Assembly (NCBI GenBank): GCA_035279665.1
Contig: DATEHI010000043.1
Location: 1 to 51,797 of the forward strand
Direction of reading: 5' to 3'
Length of the DNA: 51,797 nucleotides
Source: CF-13 sp035279665
Lineage (GTDB): Bacteria; Chloroflexota; Dormibacteria; CF-121
Under the pieces are notes generated by a model, which searched no databases, was not told the origin of the DNA, and was given only the letters and a program-made list of their open reading frames with translations. Below are positions 10,902-20,078 of the stretch, piece by piece; positions within the stretch are counted from its first letter, which is position 1; each line of letters starts with the position of its first letter. A program made the position numbers and the translations under genes.

Positions 10902-11944
10902 ACCGCGTCGCCATCGCGCTGTGGAATCCCATCGTCGCCAAGGAGTACCGCTCCCGGATGCGCACCTGGCGCTCACCGCTCGCCATGACCGTTTACATCC
11001 TCTTGCTGGGCGGCCTGGGCTGGGCGGTCTTTGCGGCGATGGCGTATTCATCGCGCAATTCCTACAACGGTGGGCAGGCCGCCAATTACGGTCAAGGCTT
11101 GTTTCTCTATCTGGTGCTATTTCAAATGGTCTTGCTCGCGTTCATCACCCCGGCCCTGACGGCCGGCGCGATCAGCAGCGAACGCGAGCGCCAAACGATC
11201 GATTTGCTGTTCGTGACGAAGCTTCCATCGTTTGCGATTCTGTGGGGCAAGCTGCTCGCATCGATGTCCTTCGTGCTCCTGCTCTTGCTGCTGTCGGTAC
11301 CGATTTTCAGCCTGGTGTTCCTCTTTGGCGGGATCGAGCTCGACCAGGTCGCCGCGGCCTTCCTCGTAACGGCGATCAGCGCGTTGACCCTTGGCATCAT
11401 CGGGATCGCGTGCTCGGCGGCGTTCCGGCGCACGCTGCCGGCGACCGTCACCGCCTACGGGGCGGCCTTCATTCTGCTGGCGGGCAGCCTGCTGTTTGGG
11501 CTCCTCTTCCCGACGGACATCGACCCCAAGGCGACGGCCGCGGCGGCGCCGCCTGCGCTGACCTATCTCAGTCCCGTTATTCCCCTGATTACCATCGGCA
11601 CCAACGGGCCCATCACGAATTTCGGGGTGCGCAACGGCGGCCCGCTCTACGGGACCAGTGGCGGCGGCTCGACGACCTGCGCCGTCACGCCTGGCGGCAT
11701 AAAGAGCTGCTACCAGGTCGGCCCGACCGGACCGATCGGAAAAGGCAGCATCACGGCCTACCCGGCGCAAGCCACCGGCACGGTCATCCCGAGCGGGCTC
11801 TTCACCGGCTGGCAATACTGGCAGGCGACCGTTACGTTGCAGCTCGCCATCTGTCTTGCCGCCCTCATCGTGGGCGCCATGCTGATCCCACCGATTCGCC
11901 ACCTGCCGTGGCGCAGGCGCGCCCCAGTGCAGGTCAAGCCATGA
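10898..11944 (+). CDS. ABC-2 type transporter permease
   Basis: 348 residues with about six transmembrane helices, including LFLYLVLFQMVLLAFITPAL and LLLLLLSVPIFSLVFLFGGI. A conserved ABC-2 segment, TAGAISSERERQTIDLLFVTKL, shows where the ATPase couples. Between the fifth and sixth helices is a long Gly/Thr/Pro-rich extracytoplasmic loop (~225-300) with two cysteines. The ATGA overlaps at both ends place it firmly inside the operon. It forms an exporter with the preceding ATPase, comparable to GldF or NosY-type permeases. Confidence 0.9.
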   Translation: MNRVAIALWNPIVAKEYRSRMRTWRSPLAMTVYILLLGGLGWAVFAAMAYSSRNSYNGGQAANYGQGLFLYLVLFQMVLLAFITPALTAGAISSERERQTIDLLFVTKLPSFAILWGKLLASMSFVLLLLLLSVPIFSLVFLFGGIELDQVAAAFLVTAISALTLGIIGIACSAAFRRTLPATVTAYGAAFILLAGSLLFGLLFPTDIDPKATAAAAPPALTYLSPVIPLITIGTNGPITNFGVRNGGPLYGTSGGGSTTCAVTPGGIKSCYQVGPTGPIGKGSITAYPAQATGTVIPSGLFTGWQYWQATVTLQLAICLAALIVGAMLIPPIRHLPWRRRAPVQVKP

Positions 11945-13542
11945 ACTCCCTCGATGCGATCGTCCACGAACTCGGCCGGGCCGCGGCCCGCGCTCGAGCC
12001 GCACGCTATGGCCTGCACGCGCTGGTCGCGGCCCTCGCCTGGGTCGCCCTGGTGCTGGCCATCGCCCGACTCACCCCCGTCGAGGGGCGCGCACTGCTGG
12101 CCGCCGTCGGCATCCCGGTCGTTCTGGCCATCGCGGTGCTCGCCTGGCTGATCCGCCGTCCGAGCGCGGCCGTGCTGATGCGGCTCGCCGATTTCCGCCT
12201 GGGCCTCAAGGAGCGGCTCTCGACGGCCTGGGAGCGGCGGACCGAATCTGGCCCGCTGGACGATGTGCAGCGGGGCGATGCCCTGCGGCAGGCCGCGGGC
12301 GCCCGGCTGCGGACGGCATTTCCCGTGCGGGTGAATCGAGGCGAGGCCTCGCTGATTGCCGTCCTCGCGATCTTTACGCTGGCGCTCGCGCTGCTCCCCA
12401 ACCCGATGGACCAGGTCCTGGCGCAGCGCCAGGCCGACCGCCTGAGCCAGGCGCGCGCCGCCAGGGCCCTGCAGACGGCGCAGAAAAAAATCGCCGACAG
12501 TCCGAAGCCGACGCCGGTCGACCCGCAGGTGCAGAAGATCCTCAAGGATGCCGCCGCCAAGATTCAACAGGCGGACAGCCCCCGCAAGGCGCTCGAATCG
12601 ATCACGCCGGCCGAACAGCAACTCCAGAGTCTGACCGACCCCGGGACGCCGGCCCTGAGCAGCAGTGCCCAGAACCTCGCCAATGCGCTCAGTGCGACAT
12701 CGGCCGGACGGACAGCCGCCCAGGCGATCGCCAGCAGCCCGGCCAAGGGGGCGCAGGCCGTGCGCGACCTCGCCTCTCAGCTGCGCAACCTCTCCCCCAA
12801 AGATCGCGAGGAGCTGGCCAAGGCGCTGGCGAAGGCCTCGCAGCAGGCGCAAAACAGTCAGATGCGCGACTCGTTGAGCAAGGCCTCGTCCTCGTTGAAG
12901 AGCGGCGACACGACCTCGGCGGCCCAGGCCCTCACTGACACCGCGAGCCAGCTGGATTCCCTCCAGCAGCAGCAGAACACCGACCAGGCCGTGGCCTCGG
13001 CAATCAACGGGCTGGAGTCCGCCCGTCAGGAGCTCGCCACCCAGGCGGACCGCGACGCGAAAGGCACGGGGGGGCAGGCGAACGCGGGACCCAGCGCATC
13101 GCCGGGCGCAAGTCCTGGGGCGGGCGCCAGCGCGAGTAGCGGCACGGGCACCGGCACCGGGACCGGCACCGGGACCGGGACGGGCACCGGCACCGGGACC
13201 GGCACGGGCACCGGGACCGGGACCGGCACCGGCAGTGGCGGGTCCGGCGGTTCCGGCGGCACCGGCTCCAATGGCTCGGGAACCGGGGGTGGTTCCGGAG
13301 CCGCGAGCACCGAGCGCGTGTACGTGCCCGGCCAGCCGGTGCCCGGCCAGTCGCAGAACGATCCCACGCCACTGGGCCCAGGACAGGATGTGCCACTGAG
13401 CCCCTACAGCCAGGTGATCCAGGCCTACCAGCAAGCGGCGCTCGACGCCACGGATCAGAGCCTGATCCCCGGCAGTGAGCGCGACCTCGTACGCCAGTAT
13501 TTCTCGCAACTCGGTGAGCAGAGTGCGGCCGGCCCCCGGTAA
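11941..13542 (+). CDS. Membrane-anchored coiled-coil protein with a (Gly-Thr)15 tract
   Basis: 533 residues beginning at the ATG that overlaps the permease stop. Two helices at ~24-45 and ~50-71 and a third at ~137-155 anchor it. Residues ~158-375 are Ala/Gln/Ser-rich, predicted helical coiled coil. A low-complexity linker follows, with fifteen Gly-Thr dipeptides (401-430) and further Gly/Ser, then a conserved-looking tail (VYVPGQPVPGQ to the end). The architecture resembles DUF4175-like proteins found beside MoxR/VWA genes, but I do not recognise a defined family. It probably spans from the membrane to the cell wall. The same frame is open upstream to 10921, but that part lies inside the permease gene. 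Confidence 0.85.
   Translation: MNSLDAIVHELGRAAARARAARYGLHALVAALAWVALVLAIARLTPVEGRALLAAVGIPVVLAIAVLAWLIRRPSAAVLMRLADFRLGLKERLSTAWERRTESGPLDDVQRGDALRQAAGARLRTAFPVRVNRGEASLIAVLAIFTLALALLPNPMDQVLAQRQADRLSQARAARALQTAQKKIADSPKPTPVDPQVQKILKDAAAKIQQADSPRKALESITPAEQQLQSLTDPGTPALSSSAQNLANALSATSAGRTAAQAIASSPAKGAQAVRDLASQLRNLSPKDREELAKALAKASQQAQNSQMRDSLSKASSSLKSGDTTSAAQALTDTASQLDSLQQQQNTDQAVASAINGLESARQELATQADRDAKGTGGQANAGPSASPGASPGAGASASSGTGTGTGTGTGTGTGTGTGTGTGTGTGTGTGSGGSGGSGGTGSNGSGTGGGSGAASTERVYVPGQPVPGQSQNDPTPLGPGQDVPLSPYSQVIQAYQQAALDATDQSLIPGSERDLVRQYFSQLGEQSAAGPR
13141..13230 (+). repeat. Hexameric GGNACS tandem repeat encoding (Gly-Thr)15
   Basis: Fifteen 6-base units of GGC/GGG followed by ACC/ACG, in frame within the coiled-coil gene. 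The synonymous third positions vary, showing selection or age rather than a fresh slippage expansion. Unit number is likely to vary between strains. Confidence 0.9.
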
Positions 13543-13569
13543 GGCGCCATCGCCGCTCGAGGGAGAATC

Positions 13570-14568
13570 ATGATCGCCGAAGAACCGCGCATCGACGTCG
13601 CGAAGGTGACCGAGCTGGCCCAGTCCCTCGAGGCCGAGCTGGCCCGCCTGATCGTTGGACAGCAGGCGCTCGTTCGCGACACCGTCATCGCGCTGATCGC
13701 CAACGGCCACGTCCTGCTCGAAGGCGTGCCGGGTCTGGGCAAGACCGTGCTCGTCCGATCGCTGGGCGAGGCGCTCTCGATGAGCTTTTCCCGCATCCAG
13801 TTCACGCCGGACCTGATGCCCGCCGACATCGTGGGGACGAACGTCATCGGCGACGAGGCCGGACGGCGGGAGTTCCACTACCAGGCCGGACCCATCTTCG
13901 CGAATCTCGTCCTGGCCGACGAGATCAACCGTGCCACGCCAAAGACACAGAGCGCACTGCTGGAGGCAATGCAGGAACGCACCGTCACCGTTGGCACCCA
14001 GACCCGCCCGTTGCCGTCGCCGTTCTTCGTCCTCGCCACCCAGAACCCGATCGAGCTCGAAGGGACCTACCCGCTCCCTGAAGCCCAGCTGGATCGATTC
14101 TTCTTCAAGGTCCTGGTGCCCTTCCCCAGCGAGCGCGACCTGCTCGAGATTGCGCGGCGTACCACCGGCGGGTCGACGCCGAGGCTTCGCCCGGTCGCCG
14201 ATGCGCAAACCGTCCTTGCGGCGCAACGAGTTGCACGCGAGGTGCCGATCGCCGAGCACGTGCTGCTGTACGCTGCCCGCCTGATCGGCGCAACCCACCC
14301 CGACCGCACCGAGCTCGACAGCGTGCGCCGCTATGTCCGCTGGGGCGCCAGCCCGCGCGGCCTGCAGACGATCGTGCTGGGCGCCAAAGTGCGGGCGCTG
14401 CTCGAGGGACGCTTCAACGTCGCCTTCGACGACCTCAGCGCCGTCGCCCAGCCGGCCCTGCGACACCGGATTTTTCTGCAGTTCGAGGCCGAGGCCGACG
14501 GGATGACCGCCGACCGTCTCATCAGCGAGATCCTGGAGCACACCGACAAGGAACCCGCGAAGGCCTAG
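13570..14568 (+). CDS. MoxR-family AAA+ ATPase
   Basis: 332 residues. Walker A is GVPGLGKT, Walker B is LVLADEINR, and sensor and arginine-finger segments follow (ATQNPIELEGTYPLPEAQLDRF is typical of MoxR). A C-terminal lid completes it. MoxR proteins act as chaperone-like ATPases that work with VWA-domain partners to assemble or activate complexes. The partner genes (DUF58 and two VWA proteins) follow immediately. A good ribosome-binding site (GAGGGAGA) precedes the ATG, and the stop lies 2 bases before the DUF58 start. Confidence 0.96.
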   Translation: MIAEEPRIDVAKVTELAQSLEAELARLIVGQQALVRDTVIALIANGHVLLEGVPGLGKTVLVRSLGEALSMSFSRIQFTPDLMPADIVGTNVIGDEAGRREFHYQAGPIFANLVLADEINRATPKTQSALLEAMQERTVTVGTQTRPLPSPFFVLATQNPIELEGTYPLPEAQLDRFFFKVLVPFPSERDLLEIARRTTGGSTPRLRPVADAQTVLAAQRVAREVPIAEHVLLYAARLIGATHPDRTELDSVRRYVRWGASPRGLQTIVLGAKVRALLEGRFNVAFDDLSAVAQPALRHRIFLQFEAEADGMTADRLISEILEHTDKEPAKA

Positions 14569-14570
14569 CC

Positions 14571-15449
14571 GTGACGCCGGCCGTCCTCCTGGAGCCCGCC
14601 CTGCTTCGCCGGCTCGAAAGCCTGGCGCTCCAGGTGCGGCGCGCCGTCAGCGGCCAGATGGGTGGCGAACGGCGCTCACGCCGCCGCGGCCAATCTGTCG
14701 AATTCGCGGATTTTCGCAACTACACCGCCGGCGACGATTTTCGGCTGATCGATTGGAACGCGTATGCCCGACTCGACCGGTTCATGCTGCGCCTCTTCGT
14801 CGCGGAAGAAGAGCTGCCCCTGAGCCTGTTCGTCGATCTCAGCGCCTCGATGGACTGGGGCAAACCGAACAAAGCGCAGACGGCGAGGAAGCTGGCCGGT
14901 GCCATCGCTTACGTCGCCCTGGCGGCGTTGGACCGGGTGCGGCTGACCGTTTTTGCGGACGGCCCGATGTCCGGCGGAGCACCCTACCGCGGCCGGCGCG
15001 CCGCCGCGGAACTCTTCGCCCGGCTGCAATCGCTGCCCGCGGGCGGGGTCACGAACTATCAGAAGCTGGTCTGGCCGATTGGCCGCCAGCGGCCGGGCAT
15101 GAGCGTGCTCATCAGCGACGGCCTGGGCGAAACGGCGATGGATCCGGCTTTGATGGCATTGCAGCGCGCGCAACAGGAAGGCGCGGTCCTGCAGCTACTC
15201 GCCCCCCAGGAGCTGACGCCCGACTGGTCAGGCGACGCCCGCCTGAAGGACGCCGAGACCGGGCTGGAGCGGGAGTTCACCGCCACGCCGCTCACCCAGG
15301 GTAGCTACCTGCGGGCGCTGGCCCAGCGCACGGATGATATCGAGCGGGCCGCCCGTCGGCGGGGCCTGCGCTTCGCTCGCCTGTCGACGGCGGAACCCAT
15401 CGACGAGATGGTGCAGATCACGCTGCGCCGCCTGGGGCTGCTGGGATGA
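14571..15449 (+). CDS. DUF58 domain protein
   Basis: 292 residues from a GTG start 2 bases after moxR. The DUF58 signature is clear near residues 25-75: GERRSRRRGQSVEFADFRNY, then YTAGDDFRLIDWNAYAR. After it comes a VWA-like half with LFVDLSASMDWG, which retains a DxSxS metal-site motif. DUF58 proteins almost always accompany MoxR and are presumed partners of the ATPase; their biochemical role is unresolved. There are no transmembrane helices, so it is probably cytosolic. Confidence 0.93.
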   Translation: MTPAVLLEPALLRRLESLALQVRRAVSGQMGGERRSRRRGQSVEFADFRNYTAGDDFRLIDWNAYARLDRFMLRLFVAEEELPLSLFVDLSASMDWGKPNKAQTARKLAGAIAYVALAALDRVRLTVFADGPMSGGAPYRGRRAAAELFARLQSLPAGGVTNYQKLVWPIGRQRPGMSVLISDGLGETAMDPALMALQRAQQEGAVLQLLAPQELTPDWSGDARLKDAETGLEREFTATPLTQGSYLRALAQRTDDIERAARRRGLRFARLSTAEPIDEMVQITLRRLGLLG

Positions 15450-15516
15450 GCGCGCCCCAGTCATCAGCGGCCCCGGCGTGGAAAGGCCGCGTGATAAGTG
15501 GAAAGGCGCGCGCGTC

Positions 15517-17340
15517 ATGAGCTTCCTCGCCCCGGCGGCCGCGATCCTGGCGCTGACGCTCCCGGCCATCGTCGCCCTGTATTTCTTGAAGATCCGCCGG
15601 CCAACGCGGATCGTTCCCGCCCTGCATCTCTGGCCCAATCAGATCCGCGACCGCCAGGCCAACGTCCCCTGGCAACGGCTTCGTCCCAGCTGGCTGTTAT
15701 TCCTCCAGTTGCTCGCCGCAGCGGTCCTCGTGGCGGCGGCGATCCAGCCGGCGCTTCCCGCCGGCGCGGCGCTGGCCCGCCATAGCATCGTGCTGCTCGA
15801 CGCGTCGGCATCGATGCAAGCAACCGACGTCGCGCCGTCGCGCCTCGAGGAGGCGAAGCACCAGGTCAATGCCATCATCGACCAGCTCGGGCCACAGGAC
15901 CGAATGACCGTGATCGCCGTCGGGCCCGTCGCCCGCATCGTCGCTTCTGTCACTGGCGACCGGGACACGCTGCATCGTGCGGTCAACGCGGTCGCGGCGA
16001 ACAACGGCGCCGCCGACCTTTCGGCGGCGCTGGCGATGGCCGCGGGCCTGGTCCGCGCGGGTGATGACGCGCGCGCCTACCTGTTCTCCGACGGCATCGT
16101 CCAGCCGCTTCGTGCGTCGTTCGCGAGCGGTCTGCCCTTTCCCGTCGAGTATCACCGGGTGGGCGTATCGGGCGAAAATGTCGGACTGACCTCGCTCACG
16201 GTCCGGACCAGCGCGCAATCGCGCGCCGCCTACCTGCACGTGCAGAACTTCGGTCAGCAGCCGCGCTCGGTGAGCCTCGAGTGGCGGGCCGACGGCCACC
16301 TGCTCGATGTTCGGCCTTTGACGCTCGCGGCCGCGCAGGCCCAGGACCTGCTCCTCCCCGTTCCGAGCGACGCGACGTCGGTCTCCGCGCACCTCGCCGG
16401 CAACGACATTTTCGCGCTCGACGACGGCGCGACCGCGGTCGCCCGCACACCCCGCGCCTTCCGCGTCGAGCTCGTGACCCCAGGCAATGTCTTCCTCGAG
16501 CAGGCGCTCCGCCTGCGCACCGACCTGCAGATCGATGTCATCGCCCCGACGGCCTACCGGGCGAGCGCCGCCTATGCCCTGACCGTTTTCGACCGCTTCT
16601 CTCCGCCGCTGATGCCGGACGGCCCGTTCGTCATGGTCGATCCACCGGCGGGGTCGGTGCTGGCCGGCGGGCAACCGGTCGGCATCGGACGCGTCCGTGC
16701 CGTCGACGCCGGCGATCCCCTGCTGGCCAATGTCGACCTGCAGGACGTTCACGTCGCCCGCAGCCAGGACCTGGGCAGCTCGACATTCGGCCGGCCGCTG
16801 ATCAGCAGCCTGGAGACGCCCCTGGTCCTCGTCCGCGACGAGCCATTTCGTCAAGTGCTGATCGGCTTCGATCTCCATGAGTCCGACCTCCCGTTGCGCA
16901 TCGCGTTTCCGATCCTGGTGCAGAACCTCAGTGAGTGGCTCCTGCCGCCCAGCGTCCCCAGCCACAGCTTCCATCCGGACGAACCCGTCACCATCGTGCC
17001 GGAGGCGGGTGCGACGTCGGTCACCGTCGTCCGGCCGGACGGCAGCCGCCGGCCCATCGCGAGCGCGTCCATTGCGACGTTCGGCGACACCGACCTGACG
17101 GGCCTCTACACCGTCGAACAGGTCCTCGCCGCCAGGGTGGACCGTTCCTGGTTCAGTGTCAATTTGTTTTCTGATCCGATCTCGCAGCTCAAGCCACCCG
17201 ACCGCCTGACGCTGCCGCCGACGAGGACGACCGTCGTGCAGGCCACCCACCACGGACAGCTCGAGATCTGGCCGTGGATCGCGCTCGCGGCGCTGGCCGT
17301 CGTGACGGCCGAATGGCTGGCCTTCCACCGTGGGCTTTGA
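15517..17340 (+). CDS. BatA-like VWA-domain membrane protein
   Basis: 607 residues. The BatA-type N-terminal region has two helices (7-24 and 58-78) around a short cytosolic loop containing LKIRRPTRIVPALHLW. A VWA domain follows with intact MIDAS DASAS at ~95-99 (IVLLDASASMQA). The middle is beta-rich and extracytoplasmic, and a final helix lies near the C-terminus (WPWIALAALAVVTAEWLAF). The ATG at 15517 is chosen because it starts the N-terminal domain; the frame is open from 15334 inside the DUF58 gene. It overlaps the next VWA gene by 11 bases. It presumably binds MoxR or the coiled-coil protein. Confidence 0.9.
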   Translation: MSFLAPAAAILALTLPAIVALYFLKIRRPTRIVPALHLWPNQIRDRQANVPWQRLRPSWLLFLQLLAAAVLVAAAIQPALPAGAALARHSIVLLDASASMQATDVAPSRLEEAKHQVNAIIDQLGPQDRMTVIAVGPVARIVASVTGDRDTLHRAVNAVAANNGAADLSAALAMAAGLVRAGDDARAYLFSDGIVQPLRASFASGLPFPVEYHRVGVSGENVGLTSLTVRTSAQSRAAYLHVQNFGQQPRSVSLEWRADGHLLDVRPLTLAAAQAQDLLLPVPSDATSVSAHLAGNDIFALDDGATAVARTPRAFRVELVTPGNVFLEQALRLRTDLQIDVIAPTAYRASAAYALTVFDRFSPPLMPDGPFVMVDPPAGSVLAGGQPVGIGRVRAVDAGDPLLANVDLQDVHVARSQDLGSSTFGRPLISSLETPLVLVRDEPFRQVLIGFDLHESDLPLRIAFPILVQNLSEWLLPPSVPSHSFHPDEPVTIVPEAGATSVTVVRPDGSRRPIASASIATFGDTDLTGLYTVEQVLAARVDRSWFSVNLFSDPISQLKPPDRLTLPPTRTTVVQATHHGQLEIWPWIALAALAVVTAEWLAFHRGL

Positions 17341-20035
17341 CGTAACCCGCCCCTGGCTTGTGGGGGCGGGCGTGCTGGCGCTGGTCATCATCGTCGCGAT
17401 CTGGCGAATCTTTCCGCCGCCATTACCGCCGCGGCGGGCGCGCATCTCGCTCGGGCTCCGCAGCCTGATCGTGCTGCTGCTGACGGCCTCGCTCGCGGGC
17501 TTCCAGGTCCAGACCACGCCGACGCCCCAGTCGCTGCTGGTCGTGGCGGATCTTTCGGCGAGCGTGCAGAGCGCGCTGGACAGCGAAGCCGCCACCGTGC
17601 GGCGCATCCTGCAGCAACGGCAGGGCGACAACCGCGCCGGCGTACTGAGCTTCGGTCGCGACCCGCAGGTCGAGGTCAACATCACCAGGGACCCCCAGTT
17701 CGGCGAGTTCCAGAGCCAACCCAACCCGCATTACACGGACATCGCCGCCGCCCTGCAGCTCGGTGGATCGATTCTCCCGGACGACAGTCGGAAGCACATC
17801 GTGCTGATCAGCGATGGCCGCGCGAACCTCGGCGACGCGGTCGGTGAGGCGCGCCTCCTACGGGCCGAGGGGGTTCGGGTCGATACCGTCGCGCTACCCG
17901 TGCCACTCGGCGCCGAGGCCTACGTCGATCGCCTCGACGCGCCGCGCACGCTCACCCAGGGCCAGCAGGCCGATGCGCAGGCGCTGATCGTCAGCAACAC
18001 GGCCACGCCGGCAACCGTGCGCTGGTACCTCGATCGCACGCTGGTCAACACCGTGCAGCTCAACCTGCCGGTGGGTGAGACGACGGTCAAACAGACCGTC
18101 AAGCCGGCCGAGCCCGGATTCCATGCCGTTCGAGTCGTGATCGATCCGGTGCGCGACACCTACGCGGAAAACAATTTGGGCGAGGCGCTCATCCAGGTGG
18201 TCGGACCGCCCCGCGTGCTGCTGGTCGAAAACACGCTGGGCGAGGCAGCCAGCCTCGAGGCGGCGCTGCATTCGACGGGGATTGGCACGGCGGTCGTCAC
18301 CCCTGACCAGTTGCCGCGCTCGGCCGCGGACCTCGCCGCCTACCAGGCCGTGGTCCTCGTCAACATTCCGGCCACGAGCCTGGGCGTCGACGGCATGGCG
18401 CTCTTGCAGGCATCCGTCCGCGACCTTGGCACGGGCCTGGTCGTCATCGGCGGCACGGAGAGCTACGGGCCCGGCGGATATGCCGGCACGACGCTGGAAA
18501 CGGCGCTTCCGGTCCAGATCCAGTTGCCGCTGGACATGCAGAAACCGCCGGTCGCGGTGGTCCTCGTGTTGGAATCGACAGAGAGTGGCCAGGGCGATCA
18601 GATCCTGCGTGGCGCGGCCGAGTCGGTGGTCGACCAGCTCACCCCACGCGACAGCGTCGGGGTAACCGACGGCGGGATGGGCATGGTCATCCCGCTCGCC
18701 CCCCTGACGGACAAGGCCGCGGTCAAGCGCAAGATCGAGGCGCTGGGCCTCGGCGACCCGATGAGCTACGCCCCCGACCTGGGCGCGGCCGACCAGGCGC
18801 TGACCAAGACGAAGGCGGCGATCAAGCACGTCATTCTCTTTGGTGATGGCGACACCTTCGACCGCAACTATCAGTCCGCGATCACCGCGATGTACAGCCG
18901 CGGAATCACAGTGTCGACCGTCGCGATCGCTGCCAATGGGACCGATGCGTCCGCGATGCAGTCGATGGCCGGTTGGGGACATGGCCGCTTCTATCAGAGC
19001 AACAGCCTGCAAGACGTGCCGCAGATCTTCTTGAAAGAAACGCGCGAGGCCCTCAAGCCCTGGATCGTCGAAGGCCGGATCGCGCCACAGCTCGCGTCGC
19101 TGGCGGACGTGATTCCCGGGGTACCCCTCGACAGTTTTCCGGCGATATCGGGCTACGTGGCGACCACGCCCCGGGCCGCCGCGGACATCGTGCTGAAGAG
19201 TCCCCAGGGCGATCCCCTGCTGGCGACCTGGCAGTACGGCCTTGGCCGGGTGCTGGCGTGGACCAGCGATGCGCAGGGCCGGTGGACGGCTGGCCTGCTG
19301 CAATGGCCGTCCGCCAATCGCTTCTTCGGGGATATCGTCCATGCGAGCCTGCCGCAGGCGGGCGACCCCGCGCTGCAGATCGAGACGCGGGTCCAGGGCG
19401 ACCAGACGCACCTGCTGGTGACCGCGCCGACGACGTCCGGCGCCACGGTGACGGTCAACGCCGTCACGCCCGACCTCGCCGGTGCCAGCCTGACGCTCTC
19501 GCCCACCGGCCCGGGCCGCTTCGAGGGCGACCTGTCCACCGACCAGGTTGGCAGCTACCTGCTCCACGTCAGTGAGTCGGCCGGCGGCGTGGTTCGACAC
19601 ACGACGACGAGCGGGCTGGTCGTCCCCTACTCGCCCGAGTACCGAGACCTTGGCACCAACGTCGCCACGCTGACCGCGATCGCGCATGCCGGGGGCGGCG
19701 TCGTGCTCTCGGACGTTTCGCAGGCATTCCGCCTCCCGGTGCCGAGCGTGCACGCGGCCCAGCCGATCAGCGAGCTCCTGCTGGTCCTCGCGATCCTGCT
19801 CTTCCCGATCGACGTCGCCCTGCGGCGGCTCATCTTCCGGCTGGAGGACATGCCGGCCTGGCGCAAAGCGCTGCAGCGAGCGCCGGCGCCCGCCGTTCCG
19901 GCCGAGGCGACCGTGACCCGGCTCCGGGAACGCGTCGAGGGCGTCCGCGCCGCCCGGGCGGCGCAACCCCGACCGCCCAAGAAACCCCCGGATGATCCAA
20001 CCGGGGAGTTGCTGTCCCGCCGGCGCCGGCGGTGA
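17330..20035 (+). CDS. Large double-VWA / GATase-like membrane protein
   Basis: 901 residues from a GTG start overlapping the previous gene by 11 bases. Helices lie at ~9-28 and ~42-59. A VWA domain follows with MIDAS DLSAS at ~74-78. Next are a beta-sandwich (CARDB-like) part, a GATase1-like segment at ~297-393 (GLVVIGGTESYGPGGYAGT) and a second VWA fold at ~405-570 whose MIDAS is degenerate (ESTES in place of DxSxS). A beta-rich stretch and a last helix at ~813-835 precede a basic, Pro-rich cytosolic tail. It resembles the large glutamine amidotransferase-like VWA proteins at the end of MoxR operons. It is the last gene of the eight-gene operon. Confidence 0.9.
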   Translation: MGFDVTRPWLVGAGVLALVIIVAIWRIFPPPLPPRRARISLGLRSLIVLLLTASLAGFQVQTTPTPQSLLVVADLSASVQSALDSEAATVRRILQQRQGDNRAGVLSFGRDPQVEVNITRDPQFGEFQSQPNPHYTDIAAALQLGGSILPDDSRKHIVLISDGRANLGDAVGEARLLRAEGVRVDTVALPVPLGAEAYVDRLDAPRTLTQGQQADAQALIVSNTATPATVRWYLDRTLVNTVQLNLPVGETTVKQTVKPAEPGFHAVRVVIDPVRDTYAENNLGEALIQVVGPPRVLLVENTLGEAASLEAALHSTGIGTAVVTPDQLPRSAADLAAYQAVVLVNIPATSLGVDGMALLQASVRDLGTGLVVIGGTESYGPGGYAGTTLETALPVQIQLPLDMQKPPVAVVLVLESTESGQGDQILRGAAESVVDQLTPRDSVGVTDGGMGMVIPLAPLTDKAAVKRKIEALGLGDPMSYAPDLGAADQALTKTKAAIKHVILFGDGDTFDRNYQSAITAMYSRGITVSTVAIAANGTDASAMQSMAGWGHGRFYQSNSLQDVPQIFLKETREALKPWIVEGRIAPQLASLADVIPGVPLDSFPAISGYVATTPRAAADIVLKSPQGDPLLATWQYGLGRVLAWTSDAQGRWTAGLLQWPSANRFFGDIVHASLPQAGDPALQIETRVQGDQTHLLVTAPTTSGATVTVNAVTPDLAGASLTLSPTGPGRFEGDLSTDQVGSYLLHVSESAGGVVRHTTTSGLVVPYSPEYRDLGTNVATLTAIAHAGGGVVLSDVSQAFRLPVPSVHAAQPISELLLVLAILLFPIDVALRRLIFRLEDMPAWRKALQRAPAPAVPAEATVTRLRERVEGVRAARAAQPRPPKKPPDDPTGELLSRRRRR

Positions 20036-20063
20036 CTCTTAGGCTGCGTTTATGAGCGCACCT

Positions 20064-20069
20064 TAAACT
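20064..20069 (+). promoter_or_regulatory. Candidate -10 element for the YggT-like gene
   Basis: TAAACT lies 9 bases before the ATG at 20079, with no Shine-Dalgarno between. It implies a leader of at most about 3 nt and a separate transcription start after the VWA operon. Confidence 0.35.
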
Positions 20070-20078
20070 TAAGCAGCA

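Noticed and set aside
13141..13230. Hexamer array considered as a CRISPR-like or regulatory repeat
   Set aside because: Units are contiguous without spacers and in frame, encoding Gly-Thr.
11758..14541. A 927-residue open frame on the minus strand
   Set aside because: It lies antisense to the coiled-coil and MoxR genes, whose frames have clear domains. Long antisense frames are expected at this GC content, and this one has no recognisable domain.
15697..19966. Two long minus-strand frames (15697-17724 and 17894-19966)
   Set aside because: Both are antisense to the VWA genes, rich in Arg/Gly/Ala, and carry no domain.
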